Positions 34,203-44,412 are shown, counted from the stretch's first letter. The stretch is 64,000 nucleotides of DNA from Chersky-840 sp963838775 (GCA_963838775.1 CAWISP010000026.1:382002-446001), one strand, 5' to 3'. Notes: a model not told the origin generated them from the letters alone. Translations and numbers: made by a program.

Positions 34203-34602
34203 ATGCGCCACCGCGTCGACGTCCGCTTCTATGCCGAGTTGAACGACTTCCTGCCGCCGGTCCGGTGCGGCCGGCTCATCACACTCGAGGTGGCCGCTGG
34301 CACCACGGTCAAGGACCTGGCGGAGTCGTGCGGGGTGCCGCACACCGAGATCGACGTGATCCTGGTGAACGGCGAGTCCGTGGACTTCCGCCACCAGGTG
34401 GGGGACGGCGACCGCGTGAGCGTGTACCCGGTGTTCGAGGCGCTCGATGTGTCGCCGCTCGTGCGACTGCGTCCGAGACCACTGCGCGAGCCACGGTTCG
34501 TGCTCGACGTCCACCTCGGCCGTCTCGCCCGGACCCTCCAGCTCCTCGGCTTCGATGCCGTGTGGCGAAACGACACCACCGACGACGAGCTGGCGGCGAT
34601 CG
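34203..34602 (+). pseudogene. Mut7-C ubiquitin/RNase domain protein, 3'-truncated
   Basis: From ATG 34203: HRVDVRFYAELNDFLPP, LITLEVAAGTTVKDLAESCG and DRVSVYPVFEALDVSPLVRL form the ubiquitin-like Mut7-C N-domain. REPRFVLDVHLGRLARTLQL, GFDAVWRN and DDELAAI then begin the Mut7-C PIN-like RNase domain. The normal continuation with the LLTRDRGLL motif and zinc-ribbon Cys residues is missing. From about 34602 the DNA is antisense to an LLM-family gene. About half of the roughly 250-residue protein is lost. Confidence 0.75.
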
Positions 34603-35210
34603 GAGAAGGCGAACGACAGCGCACCGATCCCGTGCTCGGCCGCCAGTTCAATGGTCTCGCGCCTGGTGCACGCCACCCAAACGGGTGGATGGGGACGTTG
34701 GATGGGTTTGGGCGCGACGTTGCGCGGGGCAAGGCGCACGTGCTCACCGACATACCCGGTGAACGGGTTCTCAGTGAGACAACGCAGAGCGATGCGCGTC
34801 CCTTCCTCCCACATCGCCCGCTTATGGGTGGGGTCTACGCCGAAACCATCGAGCTCGGCTGCGGCCGACCCCTCCCCAGTGCCGAACTCGACCCGCCCGC
34901 CGGAGAGGACGTCGAGTGTGGCAATGCGCTCTGCGACTCGCACCGGGTGGTTGATGGCCGGGATGGTGTGCATGATGCCGTGACCCAGGCGGATCCGTTT
35001 GGTGCGCTGCGAGACGGCGGCGAGGAAGAGCTCCGGTGCGCTCGAATGCGAGTACTCCTCGAGGAAGTGGTGCTCGACGACCCAGGCACATTCGATTCCG
35101 ATGCGATCTGCCAATTCAATCTGTTCGAGAGCCTCAGCGAACACGCGCGACTCGTCGCCGTCATTCCACGGACGAGGAACTTGGTGTTCAAAGAACATCC
35201 CGAACTTCAT
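34603..35210 (-). pseudogene. LLM-class flavin-dependent oxidoreductase, 3'-truncated
   Basis: From ATG 35210: MKFGMFFEHQVPRPW, CAWVVEHHFLEEYSHSSAPE, RIRLGHGIMHTIPAINHPVR, LDVLSGGRVEFGTGEGSAAA and HPPVWVACTRRETIELAAEH, a luciferase-like TIM-barrel monooxygenase. After GIGALSFAF, at about 34603, it continues into antisense of the Mut7-C gene (open to 34188). The last third of the roughly 340-residue barrel is missing. The 5' end faces a PPOX gene, and both families often use F420 or FMN. Confidence 0.78.
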
Positions 35211-35344
35211 GAGTGGGCGCTCTCTCTTCTCGCTATCATCACGGACAAGAACAGTAGAGGCGCCCGGCCCGCTGCGCACGCGGTATTCGTGCCGGCGCCG
35301 AGGCCTGCGAGGCGGATCGGGGAAGCGTGCGGCGCTCTGTGCGG

Positions 35345-35791
35345 ATGAGCCGAGATGAGGCATGGCAGGTGCTCAACAGAGCGCACACTGGCATTCTCAC
35401 TACCTTGCGGCGCGACGGTGTGCCGATCACCTTGCCCGTGTGGTTCGTCGTGCTCGATCTGCGCATCTATGTGAGCGGACCCGCGCACACGAAGAAGTTC
35501 GCTCGTATCCGTCGAGACCCGCGCGTGTCATTCCTCGTTGAGTCGGGATCACGATGGTCAGAGCTGTGCGGTGTCCACGTAACCGGACGCGCCACGATCG
35601 TCGACGACCCGACATTGCTCGAACGGATCCGCTCGGTGATGCACGACAAGTACCACACGTACAGGACGCCCCGCGCCTCGATGCCCGACGAGACACGCGC
35701 TCACTACGACACCGATGCCACCACGATCGAGATCGTTCCTGACGAACGCCTCCTCAACTGGGACAACGCCCGGCTCGGAATCGGAAGCTGA
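35345..35791 (+). CDS. PPOX-class (F420/FMN) split-barrel oxidoreductase
   Basis: 148 residues from ATG 35345. Split beta-barrel flavin/F420-binding fold: LNRAHTGILTTLRRDGVPIT, VWFVVLDLRIYVSGPAHTKK, RIRRDPRVSFLVESG and VHVTGRATIVDDP. Typical of actinobacterial pyridoxamine-5'-phosphate-oxidase-like F420-dependent reductases; the cofactor cannot be decided from sequence alone. Divergent from the truncated LLM gene with a 134-bp gap, so they may have shared a promoter region. Confidence 0.82.
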   Translation: MSRDEAWQVLNRAHTGILTTLRRDGVPITLPVWFVVLDLRIYVSGPAHTKKFARIRRDPRVSFLVESGSRWSELCGVHVTGRATIVDDPTLLERIRSVMHDKYHTYRTPRASMPDETRAHYDTDATTIEIVPDERLLNWDNARLGIGS

Positions 35792-36073
35792 ACAGGCACT
35801 CGGTCGTCGGTAGGCTTCCGAGGAGTGCGTTTGTCAGCGCCTTGTCGGGGCAGACCCGCCCGGGATCGGCGGCCCAGGGTGGGCTTGAGGAGTGCTCGAC
35901 GGGTTGGTCTCCCGGGCCTGAGTTCTACATCGCCTTACCCGTCGTCGGCCGGTCACATGTCAACGGCCCGGAAGACCTCCGACAAGACCTTTTGCGATCC
36001 GCTGCGGGCATTCGGGCGTCACTCGCGGCCCTCCCTGCCGTTGCGCGTAGCGGCGCGTCGCCGGGCGCAGACG

Positions 36074-37402
36074 TCAGGTTGTGAGCGGATGGCCCGTGAG
36101 GACGGCGCTGGTCTGGCGGGCCGCGCGGAGGCCGCTCAAGTAGGCGGCCTCGACCGTGTCGGCCACGGGACTCCATACGGTTGCCGATCCGGCCCAAAAC
36201 AGGGCGCCGGTGTCGGGCGCGGCGAGCCGCGCCCGCGCCCCCACCGAACCTGGCGGGAGGAACGTATAACCGCCCAGCGCGTACGGCTCGGTGAGCCAAT
36301 CGACAAAACGGGCCCCTCGCACGATCCGCGTCGGCCGGACACGGGGGAAGACCCGACGGAGGTCTTGGAGCGCGATCTCAACAGCGGCGTCGGGGCCGGC
36401 CTCGGATAGTGCGTGTGCTCGGGGGCCGGTGGCGTAGGCGATGAGCACAGGCGGCCCGTCGGTGCCGAAGGAGGTCGGCCAATAGAGGGTGATGGGTCCC
36501 GTCCCGCAGATCAACTGGGCCATTCGCCGTGGCCAGAACCGTTCGTCGAAGGAGAGCAGGACCTTGGCCACCGGGCCCGTAGCGATGCGCTTGATGGCGT
36601 CGCCCTTGCTCTGAGGCAGGGATGGTTTGAAGGCCACCATCCCAGCTGCCAACACCCCGTGTGGGACGGTACTGATGGCTGCCCGCCCGCTGAAGGTGCG
36701 ACCGTTCTCGAGGGTGATCTCGACGCCGTCGACCCCCCAGGCAATCATGGCAACCTGGCACCCGAAGCGGATGTCGAGGCCGGTGGCGACGTGCTGGGGC
36801 AAGAGGTCGTATCCGTCGATGACCCGGTGGTTGACGCCTTCCTCGAGACGGAGCACCCCGTCGGCCGCCAGACCCTTGACACCCACTTCGTCGACGCCTC
36901 CCGGCAGGTGGGCGGTGAGCGTGAGCTGGGCGAGCTCACGGGCTCTGCCCCGGTAGCCCTTTTCGACGATGAACGACGCCGCGCTCATGTCGTCTGCTCG
37001 CAGGCGATGCAGCGACCAGAGGATGTCGAAGCTCCGCCACACCCCGGGGTGCAGCAGGTGCAGAGGCAGCCACTTCGTGCCTCCTCCGCCGGTGAACCAC
37101 GAATGCGAGTACGGGACCGGCTGGACCCGGAGGCCGGCGGCGCGCACGTCGCCCCAGGTGGCAGCGCCGACGCCATGGATGAACTCGGCGCCTGTCTCGA
37201 TCGGCACCTCGGCGAAGTCCCGAACTGTTTGCACTCGCCCACCAACCTGGTTGGTTGCCTCCAGCACGATCACGCGGGCGCCGCCGGCTGTGAGCGCCCG
37301 AGCCGCGGTCACGCCGGCCATGCCCGCCCCCACGACGACGACGTCAGCGGTGCTGTGCTCTCGAGGCTCGAACATTTCAGGCGGCGGAGTCGCTGTGTTC
37401 AT
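36074..37402 (-). CDS. Flavin monoamine oxidase-family protein
   Basis: 442 residues from ATG 37402; ATG 37375, just after the upstream stop, is the alternative. FAD Rossmann motif VVVVGAGMAGVTAARAL (21-37), adenosine-binding E48 in VIVLEA, GGRVQT (54-59), PIETGAEFIHG, and a C-terminal FAD site ALFWAGSATVWSPVADTVEA followed by YLSGLRAA. Amine-oxidase fold; the substrate is unknown (amine, amino acid or a terpenoid/steroid-like molecule). Last gene of the TetR-SDR-hydrolase-oxidase operon; its start overlaps the hydrolase stop by 26 bp. Confidence 0.87.
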   Translation of the reverse strand: MNTATPPPEMFEPREHSTADVVVVGAGMAGVTAARALTAGGARVIVLEATNQVGGRVQTVRDFAEVPIETGAEFIHGVGAATWGDVRAAGLRVQPVPYSHSWFTGGGGTKWLPLHLLHPGVWRSFDILWSLHRLRADDMSAASFIVEKGYRGRARELAQLTLTAHLPGGVDEVGVKGLAADGVLRLEEGVNHRVIDGYDLLPQHVATGLDIRFGCQVAMIAWGVDGVEITLENGRTFSGRAAISTVPHGVLAAGMVAFKPSLPQSKGDAIKRIATGPVAKVLLSFDERFWPRRMAQLICGTGPITLYWPTSFGTDGPPVLIAYATGPRAHALSEAGPDAAVEIALQDLRRVFPRVRPTRIVRGARFVDWLTEPYALGGYTFLPPGSVGARARLAAPDTGALFWAGSATVWSPVADTVEAAYLSGLRAARQTSAVLTGHPLTT

Positions 37403-38471
37403 CGAGCCAGGATCTGATCTTGGGGAAGATCTCCGCCGGCGAGGCCCGACCCGCTACGAGGTCGTCGTGGCCAAAGTCGAGCGAGAACCCTGACGACACG
37501 CCGGCCTCGATCCAGGTCTTGTCGGCGCTTCCGATGGCCTGGAAGGCGGCATGGGTGGCCTCGGGGGGGCGCTGCAGATCGTGAGCGGCGGCCATGATCA
37601 ACAGGGGCAGGTCGATCTCATCGAGGCGGTCGCTCCACACCGTGGTGTGATCGAGACTGCGCATGACATCGTGCTCGATCCAGTCACCGAACTGGTCGGC
37701 GAGCACAGTGGCTTCATCCGGGATCCCGCTGTGGAGATACCGGGCGGGTCTGATCGGGTCGAAGTTCTCGGGCCGGAAGCTCGACTCGAGTTGCTTGGAT
37801 TTCGTGAGCGCCAGGATCGGCCCAGCAAAGTGCGCCCCCGCACGGAACTTGACCCGCCCGTGGCGTCGCATCTGGGGTTGGGTGGTGACGCCCGGGACCA
37901 TCGCCGTCGGCGGCGTGAGCACCGGCGAGCCGAATGTGATGCCACCGCGGACCTGGCCGGCCGTCCCCGAAATGACAGACGCATACAGCGCCTGACCGCT
38001 CATCTCGAGGCCGAGCCAGAAGGCTTCCTTCGCTTCTGACCGATCGCAGGCCGTGGCCACGGCGGCCGGAAGATCCCGCTCGACGAAGTCATCGAAGCTC
38101 CACTGTGTATCGGCTCGCGATCCCGTCTGGGGCCAGCTCTTGCCCCGACCCCGCAGGTCGACGGCGTAGAAGTCGTAGCCGGCATTCGCCAGATACCGGG
38201 CCAGGCTGGTCTCGGGAGTCAGATCCCAGATGAGTCTGGTGCCCGCGAATCCGTGCCCGGCCACGATCGGGAACGGCTTTCGGTCGCCCCGTGCCGCATA
38301 TCGGTAGAGCGCGATGCGCCAACCGTCTGTGGTTTCCCCATAGAGCACCTCGTCGTGGCCGGTGTCGAAGTCCAGCTCCCGGTAGAAGCCCTTGACCTTG
38401 CGCCCCGCCAGCGCTCCGGCCGCTGCCGCCAGCGCACCGGCTGCGACCACAAGCCTCTTTCCTCTGCTCAT
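37377..38471 (-). CDS. Alpha/beta hydrolase, membrane-anchored (copy 1)
   Basis: 364 residues. An N-terminal hydrophobic segment (about 6-22, LVVAAGALAAAAGALAG) looks like a signal anchor. Then the alpha/beta-hydrolase fold: oxyanion AGHGFAG (71-77), nucleophile elbow GLEMSGQ with S158, acid region on LLIMAAAHDLQRPP, and catalytic His in FGHDDLV. Esterase/lipase-like; substrate unknown. Overlaps the SDR stop by ATGA. A paralogue of about 88% nucleotide identity by eye in sampled stretches lies at 63236-64000, also beside a flavin oxidase. Confidence 0.86.
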   Translation of the reverse strand: MSRGKRLVVAAGALAAAAGALAGRKVKGFYRELDFDTGHDEVLYGETTDGWRIALYRYAARGDRKPFPIVAGHGFAGTRLIWDLTPETSLARYLANAGYDFYAVDLRGRGKSWPQTGSRADTQWSFDDFVERDLPAAVATACDRSEAKEAFWLGLEMSGQALYASVISGTAGQVRGGITFGSPVLTPPTAMVPGVTTQPQMRRHGRVKFRAGAHFAGPILALTKSKQLESSFRPENFDPIRPARYLHSGIPDEATVLADQFGDWIEHDVMRSLDHTTVWSDRLDEIDLPLLIMAAAHDLQRPPEATHAAFQAIGSADKTWIEAGVSSGFSLDFGHDDLVAGRASPAEIFPKIRSWLDEHSDSAA

Positions 38472-39274
38472 TTCGTCCGTTCCTCCATCCGATGGACCAA
38501 CAATGCGGCGTCCTTGGCCGAATCACGGAACAACCCTCTGCGATACAGATTCGGGGCGATCGCCCGAGCGATGCTTCCGCTGCGCAGCCACCGGGGAATG
38601 GTCTGCTCGAACCGATCGTCTTCGACCGCTCTGACCACCAGTGAGGCAACGCGTTCGGGGCTTACCGGGCGGGGAACCGAACGCTGGAAAGGCACACCCC
38701 TGGCCTTGGTGAAATCGGTGTCCACCGGACCGGGGTTCACAAGCGACACCGCGACGCCGAAGGGATGCATTTCGGCCGCCAGCGACTCGCTCATCCCCAC
38801 CACCGCGAACTTGCTGGCCGAATACGCCGCCTCGAACGGTGCGCCCAGCCTCCCAGCCGACGACGCCACATTGACGATGTGCCCCTTGCGACGCGCCACC
38901 ATGCCGTCGAGCACAGCCAGAGTGGCATAGACCGTGCCGAGGTAATTGACGCGGATCAGGCGCTCAAACGTGTCGGGAGCCTCTTCGAGTACCGATGCAT
39001 ACGCGCCGATGCCCGCATTGTTGATCAAGATGTCGACTGGTCCCAACGTCGCGGCCAGGTGCGCGATGGCTGCCTCGACCTGATCACGATCGGCGACGTC
39101 GGCTATGGCGATCCCCGCCCGGGATCCGAGTTCTTGTGCTAGTTCCTCCAACTCACCCGGCGACCGGGACACGAGGCCAACGGTCGCACCGTGCCTATGC
39201 AGCGCTCGGGCGGTAGCCCGTCCGATACCGCGTGACGCACCCGTGATGATTGCAACGGTACCGGCAGTCTTCAC
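38468..39274 (-). CDS. Short-chain dehydrogenase/reductase
   Basis: 268 residues from GTG 39274, chosen because it overlaps the TetR stop (GTGA) and the protein begins directly with the Rossmann fold. Cofactor motif TGASRGIG (11-18), NNAG (85-88), catalytic S139 region and YSASK (151-155), then NPGPVDTDF. Arg and Ser after the first strand (VGLVSRSP) favour NADP(H). The C-terminal extension RWLRSGSIARAIAPNLYRRG is long for a classical SDR and may be membrane-associated. Probably oxidises or reduces the substrate handled by the hydrolase and oxidase that follow. Confidence 0.9.
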   Translation of the reverse strand: MKTAGTVAIITGASRGIGRATARALHRHGATVGLVSRSPGELEELAQELGSRAGIAIADVADRDQVEAAIAHLAATLGPVDILINNAGIGAYASVLEEAPDTFERLIRVNYLGTVYATLAVLDGMVARRKGHIVNVASSAGRLGAPFEAAYSASKFAVVGMSESLAAEMHPFGVAVSLVNPGPVDTDFTKARGVPFQRSVPRPVSPERVASLVVRAVEDDRFEQTIPRWLRSGSIARAIAPNLYRRGLFRDSAKDAALLVHRMEERTK

Positions 39275-39867
39275 GACGCTGCCGATGGTGCAGGCGCGAC
39301 CGCGAGCGCCCGCACCAGGTGCCCGATGACGTCCATGGTAGGCTCGATCTCCCCCGAACCGAGGATGTGAAGCGTCGCTTCCATCAGTGCGCCAACCAGG
39401 ACTCGGGTGAGAGCCTCGGGATCCAGTCGCGCCAGTTCCCCCCGCTCCATCGCGACCTGCAGGAGGCCCTGGACGAGCCCGAGGGCGTCCTCGTGATCGG
39501 CGCGTCCCGCACTGTCGAGCGCGGCCGTGAACCATGCCTCGCGCAGAAACGTCCGAGCACCGGCCATCGACTGGATCGTGGCGAGAAACGCTTCGAAGCA
39601 CCTCAGGAGGTTGTCGACCGCGGGGTGCTCGGGGTCATAGACCTCCAGCGCATCTTGGGCTAGCTGACCCCACAAGACGTGTTGCAGGTCGCGAGCCAGA
39701 TCATCCTTGTCGGTGAAGTAGTAGTAGACGGCCCCTTTCGTGACGCCGGCCGCCATCGCCACGTCGTCGACCGAAGCACCCCGATACCCGCGTTCGCCGA
39801 ACACCTCGACCGCCGCGTCGAGTATCCGCTGCTTGGTGTCCCGCACGACCGGATCTCGCCTCGACAC
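39271..39867 (-). CDS. TetR/AcrR family regulator
   Basis: 198 residues from GTG 39867, which has GAGGAGG 4 nt upstream; the in-frame ATG at 39933 would overlap the operator-like palindrome and has no ribosome site. N-terminal HTH TKQRILDAAVEVFGERGYRG ASVDDVAMAAGVTKGAVYYYF is a clear TetR. The ligand domain is generic. First gene of the operon TetR-SDR-hydrolase-oxidase and probably its repressor, released by the pathway substrate or product. Confidence 0.9.
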   Translation of the reverse strand: MSRRDPVVRDTKQRILDAAVEVFGERGYRGASVDDVAMAAGVTKGAVYYYFTDKDDLARDLQHVLWGQLAQDALEVYDPEHPAVDNLLRCFEAFLATIQSMAGARTFLREAWFTAALDSAGRADHEDALGLVQGLLQVAMERGELARLDPEALTRVLVGALMEATLHILGSGEIEPTMDVIGHLVRALAVAPAPSAAS

Positions 39868-39929
39868 GCGTCCTCCTCGTGAAGCCCCGGTAGGCCTGTT
39901 TGCGGCGTTTCCTACGTTGAGTATGGTCA

Positions 39930-39946
39930 TCATATGTTTCGTATGA
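39930..39946. promoter_or_regulatory. Candidate TetR operator
   Basis: TCATATGTTTCGTATGA: 5-bp arms TCATA and TATGA around a 7-nt centre, 63 bp upstream of the TetR start. The position fits an autoregulatory operator. Short arms make this tentative. Confidence 0.45.
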
Positions 39947-40339
39947 GAACGCCTACAAGCTGGGTGAACCGAAGATTGGGGTCCCGTCAGCCCTCCCTAC
40001 TCCCGGTATTCCGGGTGGTCTGAAGGACTGCACTTTCTTTGTCACAGACGACCGGCCACCATCGTCAACTCCCCGGGTAGGTCGATGCCGAGGAGGGCCC
40101 ATGCCCGGGAGAGGGTGTGACGTTGTCGTTGTGGGCGGAGGGATCGCTCAGGAGAGTCAGTCTCCTGAGCTCCCGCCGCTTCGTGGTTGGGCGACCAGCT
40201 GCGCGGGGCCCCAGGGGCGCCGCACGGTTGGGTGCGGGCCAATTGGACCGCGGCATCTTCGGGCTATCTTCCTCACCGTCCGCTACGAGACGGGGCCGGG
40301 CTTCGGTAAGAACTGAGCCGTGGGGCAAGGGGTTGTCTG
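39947..40339. other. Intergenic between TetR operon and arylsulfatase
   Basis: About 390 bp between divergent units. No gene recognised. An AAGGGG ribosome site at 40328-40333 serves the GTG at 40340. Confidence 0.45.
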
Positions 40340-42638
40340 GTGGCTGAGCGGGAATTCCATGGTCGGATAGGAAACGACTGGCGCGAATCCGAGCCGTGGT
40401 GGCCTCCGGTGCCATCGCCACCTGCGGGCGCACCGAATGTCGTACTGATCGTCCTGGACGACGTGGGATTCGCCCAGCTCGGCTGCTACGGATCGGACAT
40501 GACGACCCCGGTGCTCGACGGTCTGGCCGCCGAAGGGATTCGTCTGACCAACTTCCACACCACCGCCCTGTGCTCTCCTACCCGGGTCTGCCTGTTGACG
40601 GGTCGGAATCACCACCGCAGCGGCATGGGACGGGTGGCCGATCTGGCCATCGGTTTCCCCGGCTACTGGGGAACGCCACCTCGCGAGAACGGTTACCTCT
40701 CGGAAATCCTCCAGGCGAACGGCTACGCCACCTACGCCATCGGGAAGTGGCACCTCAGCCCGGAGGACGAGACCAACATGGCGGGTCCGCGCACCACCTG
40801 GCCTCTTGGCCGGGGGTTCGACCGGTGGTACGGCTTCCACGGCGGCGAGACTCACCAGTTCATGCCGGCGCTGTACCACGACAACCACACCGTTCGACCT
40901 CCCCGCTCGGCGGAAGAGGGGTACCACCTCAGCGCCGATCTCGCCGACCACGCAATCGAGTTCCTCGGAGACCTGCGCGCCGTCGACGTCGACAAGCCCT
41001 ACTTCCTCTACTTCTGCACCGGGGCCTGTCACTCTCCGCACCATGCGCCTCGCGAGTGGATCGAGCGGTACCGCGGCCAGTTCGCCCAGGGGTGGGATCA
41101 GTGGCGCGAGGAGACCTACGCCCGGCAGCTCGAGCTCGGCGTCATTCCCGAGGGCACGGCCCTGTCGTCGCGCCCGCCGTGGGTGCCCTCCTGGGACAGT
41201 CTGAGCGACCGGGAACGGGTCCTGGCCGAGCGGTTCATGGAGTGCTTTGCCGCGTACCTGTCCTACACCGACGAACAGATCGGCCGGCTCTTGACGTTCA
41301 TTGCCGACCTGGAGGACGTCGACAACACCGTCGTTATGGTGGTGTCGGACAACGGGGCAAGCTCAGAGGGTGGAAAGGAAGGCACCCATCAACGAGGGCC
41401 GCCTCTCGAACTTCGACGCCTCGGGAGTCGGCGAGATGTACCGACGCATCGAGGAGATCGGCGGACCCCTGAGCCACAACAACTACCCCTGGGGTTGGAC
41501 AATGGCAGGCAACACCCCGTTTCGACGCTGGAAGCGGGAGGTTCACGAAGGGGGGATCGCCGATCCCTGCATCGTTCGGCTTCCCTCCGGCGCACGCAGC
41601 GCCATTGGCGACGGCGTGCGCCGGCAGTTCGCCCATGCCATCGACGTGCTGCCCACGGTCCTCGACCTGGTCGGGGTGCAGGCACCGGCGACGATCGGCG
41701 GCATTGCCCAGTCGCACCTAGACGGCACGAGTTTCGCCTATCTGTTGAGTGCAGAGGGAGCCACGGAACCGGGCCGGCACGTCACCCAGCACTTTGAGAT
41801 GCTCGGCTCCCGGGCCATCTATCACGACGGCTGGAAAGCGGTGACATTCCACCCCGTCGGTCCCCTCTACGACGATGGGCTCAGCATCAATGCGCCCTTC
41901 GAAGAAGACGTATGGGAGCTCTACCACGTGGACGGGGATCTGTCTGAGGTCAAGGACCTCGCCTCGGTGTACCCGGAGAGACTTGCAGAACTGGTCGAGC
42001 GATGGTGGGAGGAAGCACGGCGCAATGACGTCTTGCCGCTCGACAACCGGGTGATGGAAGCGATCGCCCACCCGAAGCCCGACCACCGGCGCCCCAGGGA
42101 CACATTCCGGTACCTCCAGGGCGGTGCGCCCGTGCCTGAGTCGGTGGCAGTCAGGCTCTGCAACCGGTCCCACGTGATCTCGGTCACCGTCGATGTCCCC
42201 GAGGCGGTTGTGGCCAACGGAGTGCTGATCGCACTGGGCTGTGCCCTCGGGGGCTGGTCACTTCATGTGCTAGACGGCCAGCCGCGCTATGTGCACAACC
42301 TGTACGGAAGGACCCGCCACGCCCTCCACGCCAACAAGACGATGGGCTCAGGGCGCCATACCGTCGAATTCGCCTTCGACGCAGACGGACGTGGAGGTGG
42401 TCCGGCGGCGCTGCGTCTTGACGGCACGATGGTAGCCGAGGGGGTGATCGACCGGTTCACGCCCGCCGTCTTCAACGAGGTGGGGATCGGCATCACGTGT
42501 GGGTACGAGTGGGGTCCCGCAGTTGGAGACGACTACTCGGCCCCCTTCGCGTTCAATGGGATCATCGTGCAGGCCGAAGTCACCACGACCGGTCCAGCCG
42601 TACTCAATCCGGCCTTAGCTTGCGATTAAACCTTGGCC

Positions 42639-42998
42639 CTATGTCCCAGCGGCCTCTTTGATCTTCAGCTCTCCGGCCTTCGCCGCCACCTGACGCATCT
42701 GCTGGATGAGCCGGCGCAAGCGCCGGTCATTGGTGATCCACTCCTGGTAGAGCTTTGCCTCTTGCACGCTGAGACGCCGGGTCTCAGTCTTGCCGTCGAC
42801 CTTGGTGGTCCACTGGTAATACGGGCCGTGCGGCTGAGGTGGGTCGCCGTGGCACTTGCAGCCCGCCGTGGCACAGCGCGTGTAACGGCGGGTCACGGTG
42901 CCCGAGGAGATGAACCCGACCTCCGCTAGCTGAGCCGCGAGCTGCCGATAGCGGCGCTCGTAGCCCGCCAGTCGCGTTGTGCTCGCCGCCTTGGCCAT
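42639..42998 (-). CDS. DUF6788 family protein, copy 2
   Basis: 119 residues from ATG 42998 with GGGAGG upstream. Identical to the protein at 6685 except Glu for Val at residue 72, a non-conservative change that at least one copy must have acquired recently. Cys-bearing YTRCATAGCKCH segment and C-terminal basic helix. Divergent from the transposase across the palindrome at 43033. Function unknown. Confidence 0.8.
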   Translation of the reverse strand: MAKAASTTRLAGYERRYRQLAAQLAEVGFISSGTVTRRYTRCATAGCKCHGDPPQPHGPYYQWTTKVDGKTETRRLSVQEAKLYQEWITNDRRLRRLIQQMRQVAAKAGELKIKEAAGT

Positions 42999-43032
42999 GT
43001 CGTCCTCCCGGGACAAGTATCCCCGATCCATG

Positions 43033-43058
43033 TCCAGACAGTAGTAATACTGTCTGGA
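43033..43058. promoter_or_regulatory. Palindrome between divergent transposon genes, copy 2
   Basis: Same 11-bp perfect arms (TCCAGACAGTA / TACTGTCTGGA) as at 6625-6650, here with spacer gtaa, placed between the DUF6788 start and the transposase start at 43060. Confidence 0.6.
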
Positions 43059-43059
43059 A

Positions 43060-44412
43060 ATGCGCCAGCCCCCCCATGACCAGGAACGGCACCAGCTCCA
43101 CGCCCTACGAACCGAGCTCTATCGATGTATGACCGGATGGGGAGACACCCTGTTCGAGCTCTGTGACGCCGCGCTGTGCGCTCCGGGTCCACTGCGCTCG
43201 GTGCCCGCGCTCAGCCTGGAGCCCACCTTCCGCCGCTCGCATGGCTCGCTCTACAAGGCCCTGGCCCGGGGCGAGATCGATGAAGAGCGTCTGCGTGGGC
43301 TCTTGGTGGAGACCCGGCCGGCGACCTGGCCCCAGGTCTTCGCCGTGGACGCCTCGGTGTGGGACCGCTGTGATGCCGAATGCAGTCCCGAGCGGGGCTT
43401 CTACTACTCGGCGTCGAAGCATTCGGCGGGCCAGCCCATCGTGGCGGGCTGGAGCTACCAGTGGATCTCCCAGCTCTCGTTCAGCCCCGACAGCTGGACA
43501 GCGCCCGTCGACGCCTTGCGCATCGCGCCCACCACCGACGCCACGGACGCCACCATCGGTCAGGTCCGCCGTCTGTGTGAGGCCCTCGGTCCTCAGAAGG
43601 GCGCCGCGCCGCTGTTCGTCTTCGATGCCGGCTACGACCCCGTCGCCCTCGGTGCGGGGCTCAGAGATGTGGATGCCCAGGTCCTGGTGCGCATCAAGTC
43701 GGACCGCGTCTTCTACGACGATCCCGGCCCCCGCCCGGGGCCGACCAAAGGCCGACCTCCGCGCCACGGGCGACGCTTCAAGCTCTCGGACCCCAGAAGC
43801 CCCAGGCCCGACTCCCAGACCCAGCTGCACGATCCTCGCTACGGGACGGTGCGAGTACGCGCCTGGCACCACCGGCATCCCAAACTCCCTGGCCGGGGAC
43901 GATGGGCGGGACCCGAGATCCCAATCGTGCGCGGCAGCGTGATCCGCGTTGACGTCGAACATCTCCCGAACCCCATCGGACGCACCAAGAAGACGCTGTG
44001 GCTGTGGTGGTCAGGACCCGGTGCGCCCGATCTCGAACTGTGCTTCCGCACCTACCTGCGCCGCTTTGACATCGAGCACACATATCGCTTCGTGAAGAAC
44101 ACCCTGGGGTGGACGACACCGTCGCTACAGATGCCCGAGCAGGCCGATCGCTGGACGTGGATCGTGATCGCCGCCTATACGCAGCTCCGATTAGCGAGCC
44201 AGCTCGTCGAGGATCTCCGACTCCCGTGGGAACGACGTCTTGATGCGGCGCAACTCACTCCGGCGCGGGTTCGACGAGGGTTTCGTCGACTTCGTGCAAC
44301 ACTGGGCACGCCCGCCAGTCCACCGAAATCCGACACGCCCGGTCCGGGACGACCCCGAGGCACACGAACCGGACCGCTCAAGCGCTACGCAGTGATCAAA
44401 AAGAGCGCCTGA
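43060..44412 (+). CDS. DDE transposase, copy 2
   Basis: 450 residues, reading the same as the copy at 5271-6623 (D97, D189, E339). Intact frame. Either copy could mobilise both elements. The ATG lies 2 bp after the palindrome, so a leaderless or very short leader is likely unless an internal start is used. Confidence 0.88.
   Translation: MRQPPHDQERHQLHALRTELYRCMTGWGDTLFELCDAALCAPGPLRSVPALSLEPTFRRSHGSLYKALARGEIDEERLRGLLVETRPATWPQVFAVDASVWDRCDAECSPERGFYYSASKHSAGQPIVAGWSYQWISQLSFSPDSWTAPVDALRIAPTTDATDATIGQVRRLCEALGPQKGAAPLFVFDAGYDPVALGAGLRDVDAQVLVRIKSDRVFYDDPGPRPGPTKGRPPRHGRRFKLSDPRSPRPDSQTQLHDPRYGTVRVRAWHHRHPKLPGRGRWAGPEIPIVRGSVIRVDVEHLPNPIGRTKKTLWLWWSGPGAPDLELCFRTYLRRFDIEHTYRFVKNTLGWTTPSLQMPEQADRWTWIVIAAYTQLRLASQLVEDLRLPWERRLDAAQLTPARVRRGFRRLRATLGTPASPPKSDTPGPGRPRGTRTGPLKRYAVIKKSA

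Noticed and set aside
33531..35348. 605-codon plus-strand open frame
   Set aside because: Only 34203-34602 of it is a recognisable protein (Mut7-C). The rest is antisense to the adenosine-kinase-family and LLM genes, with no family character.
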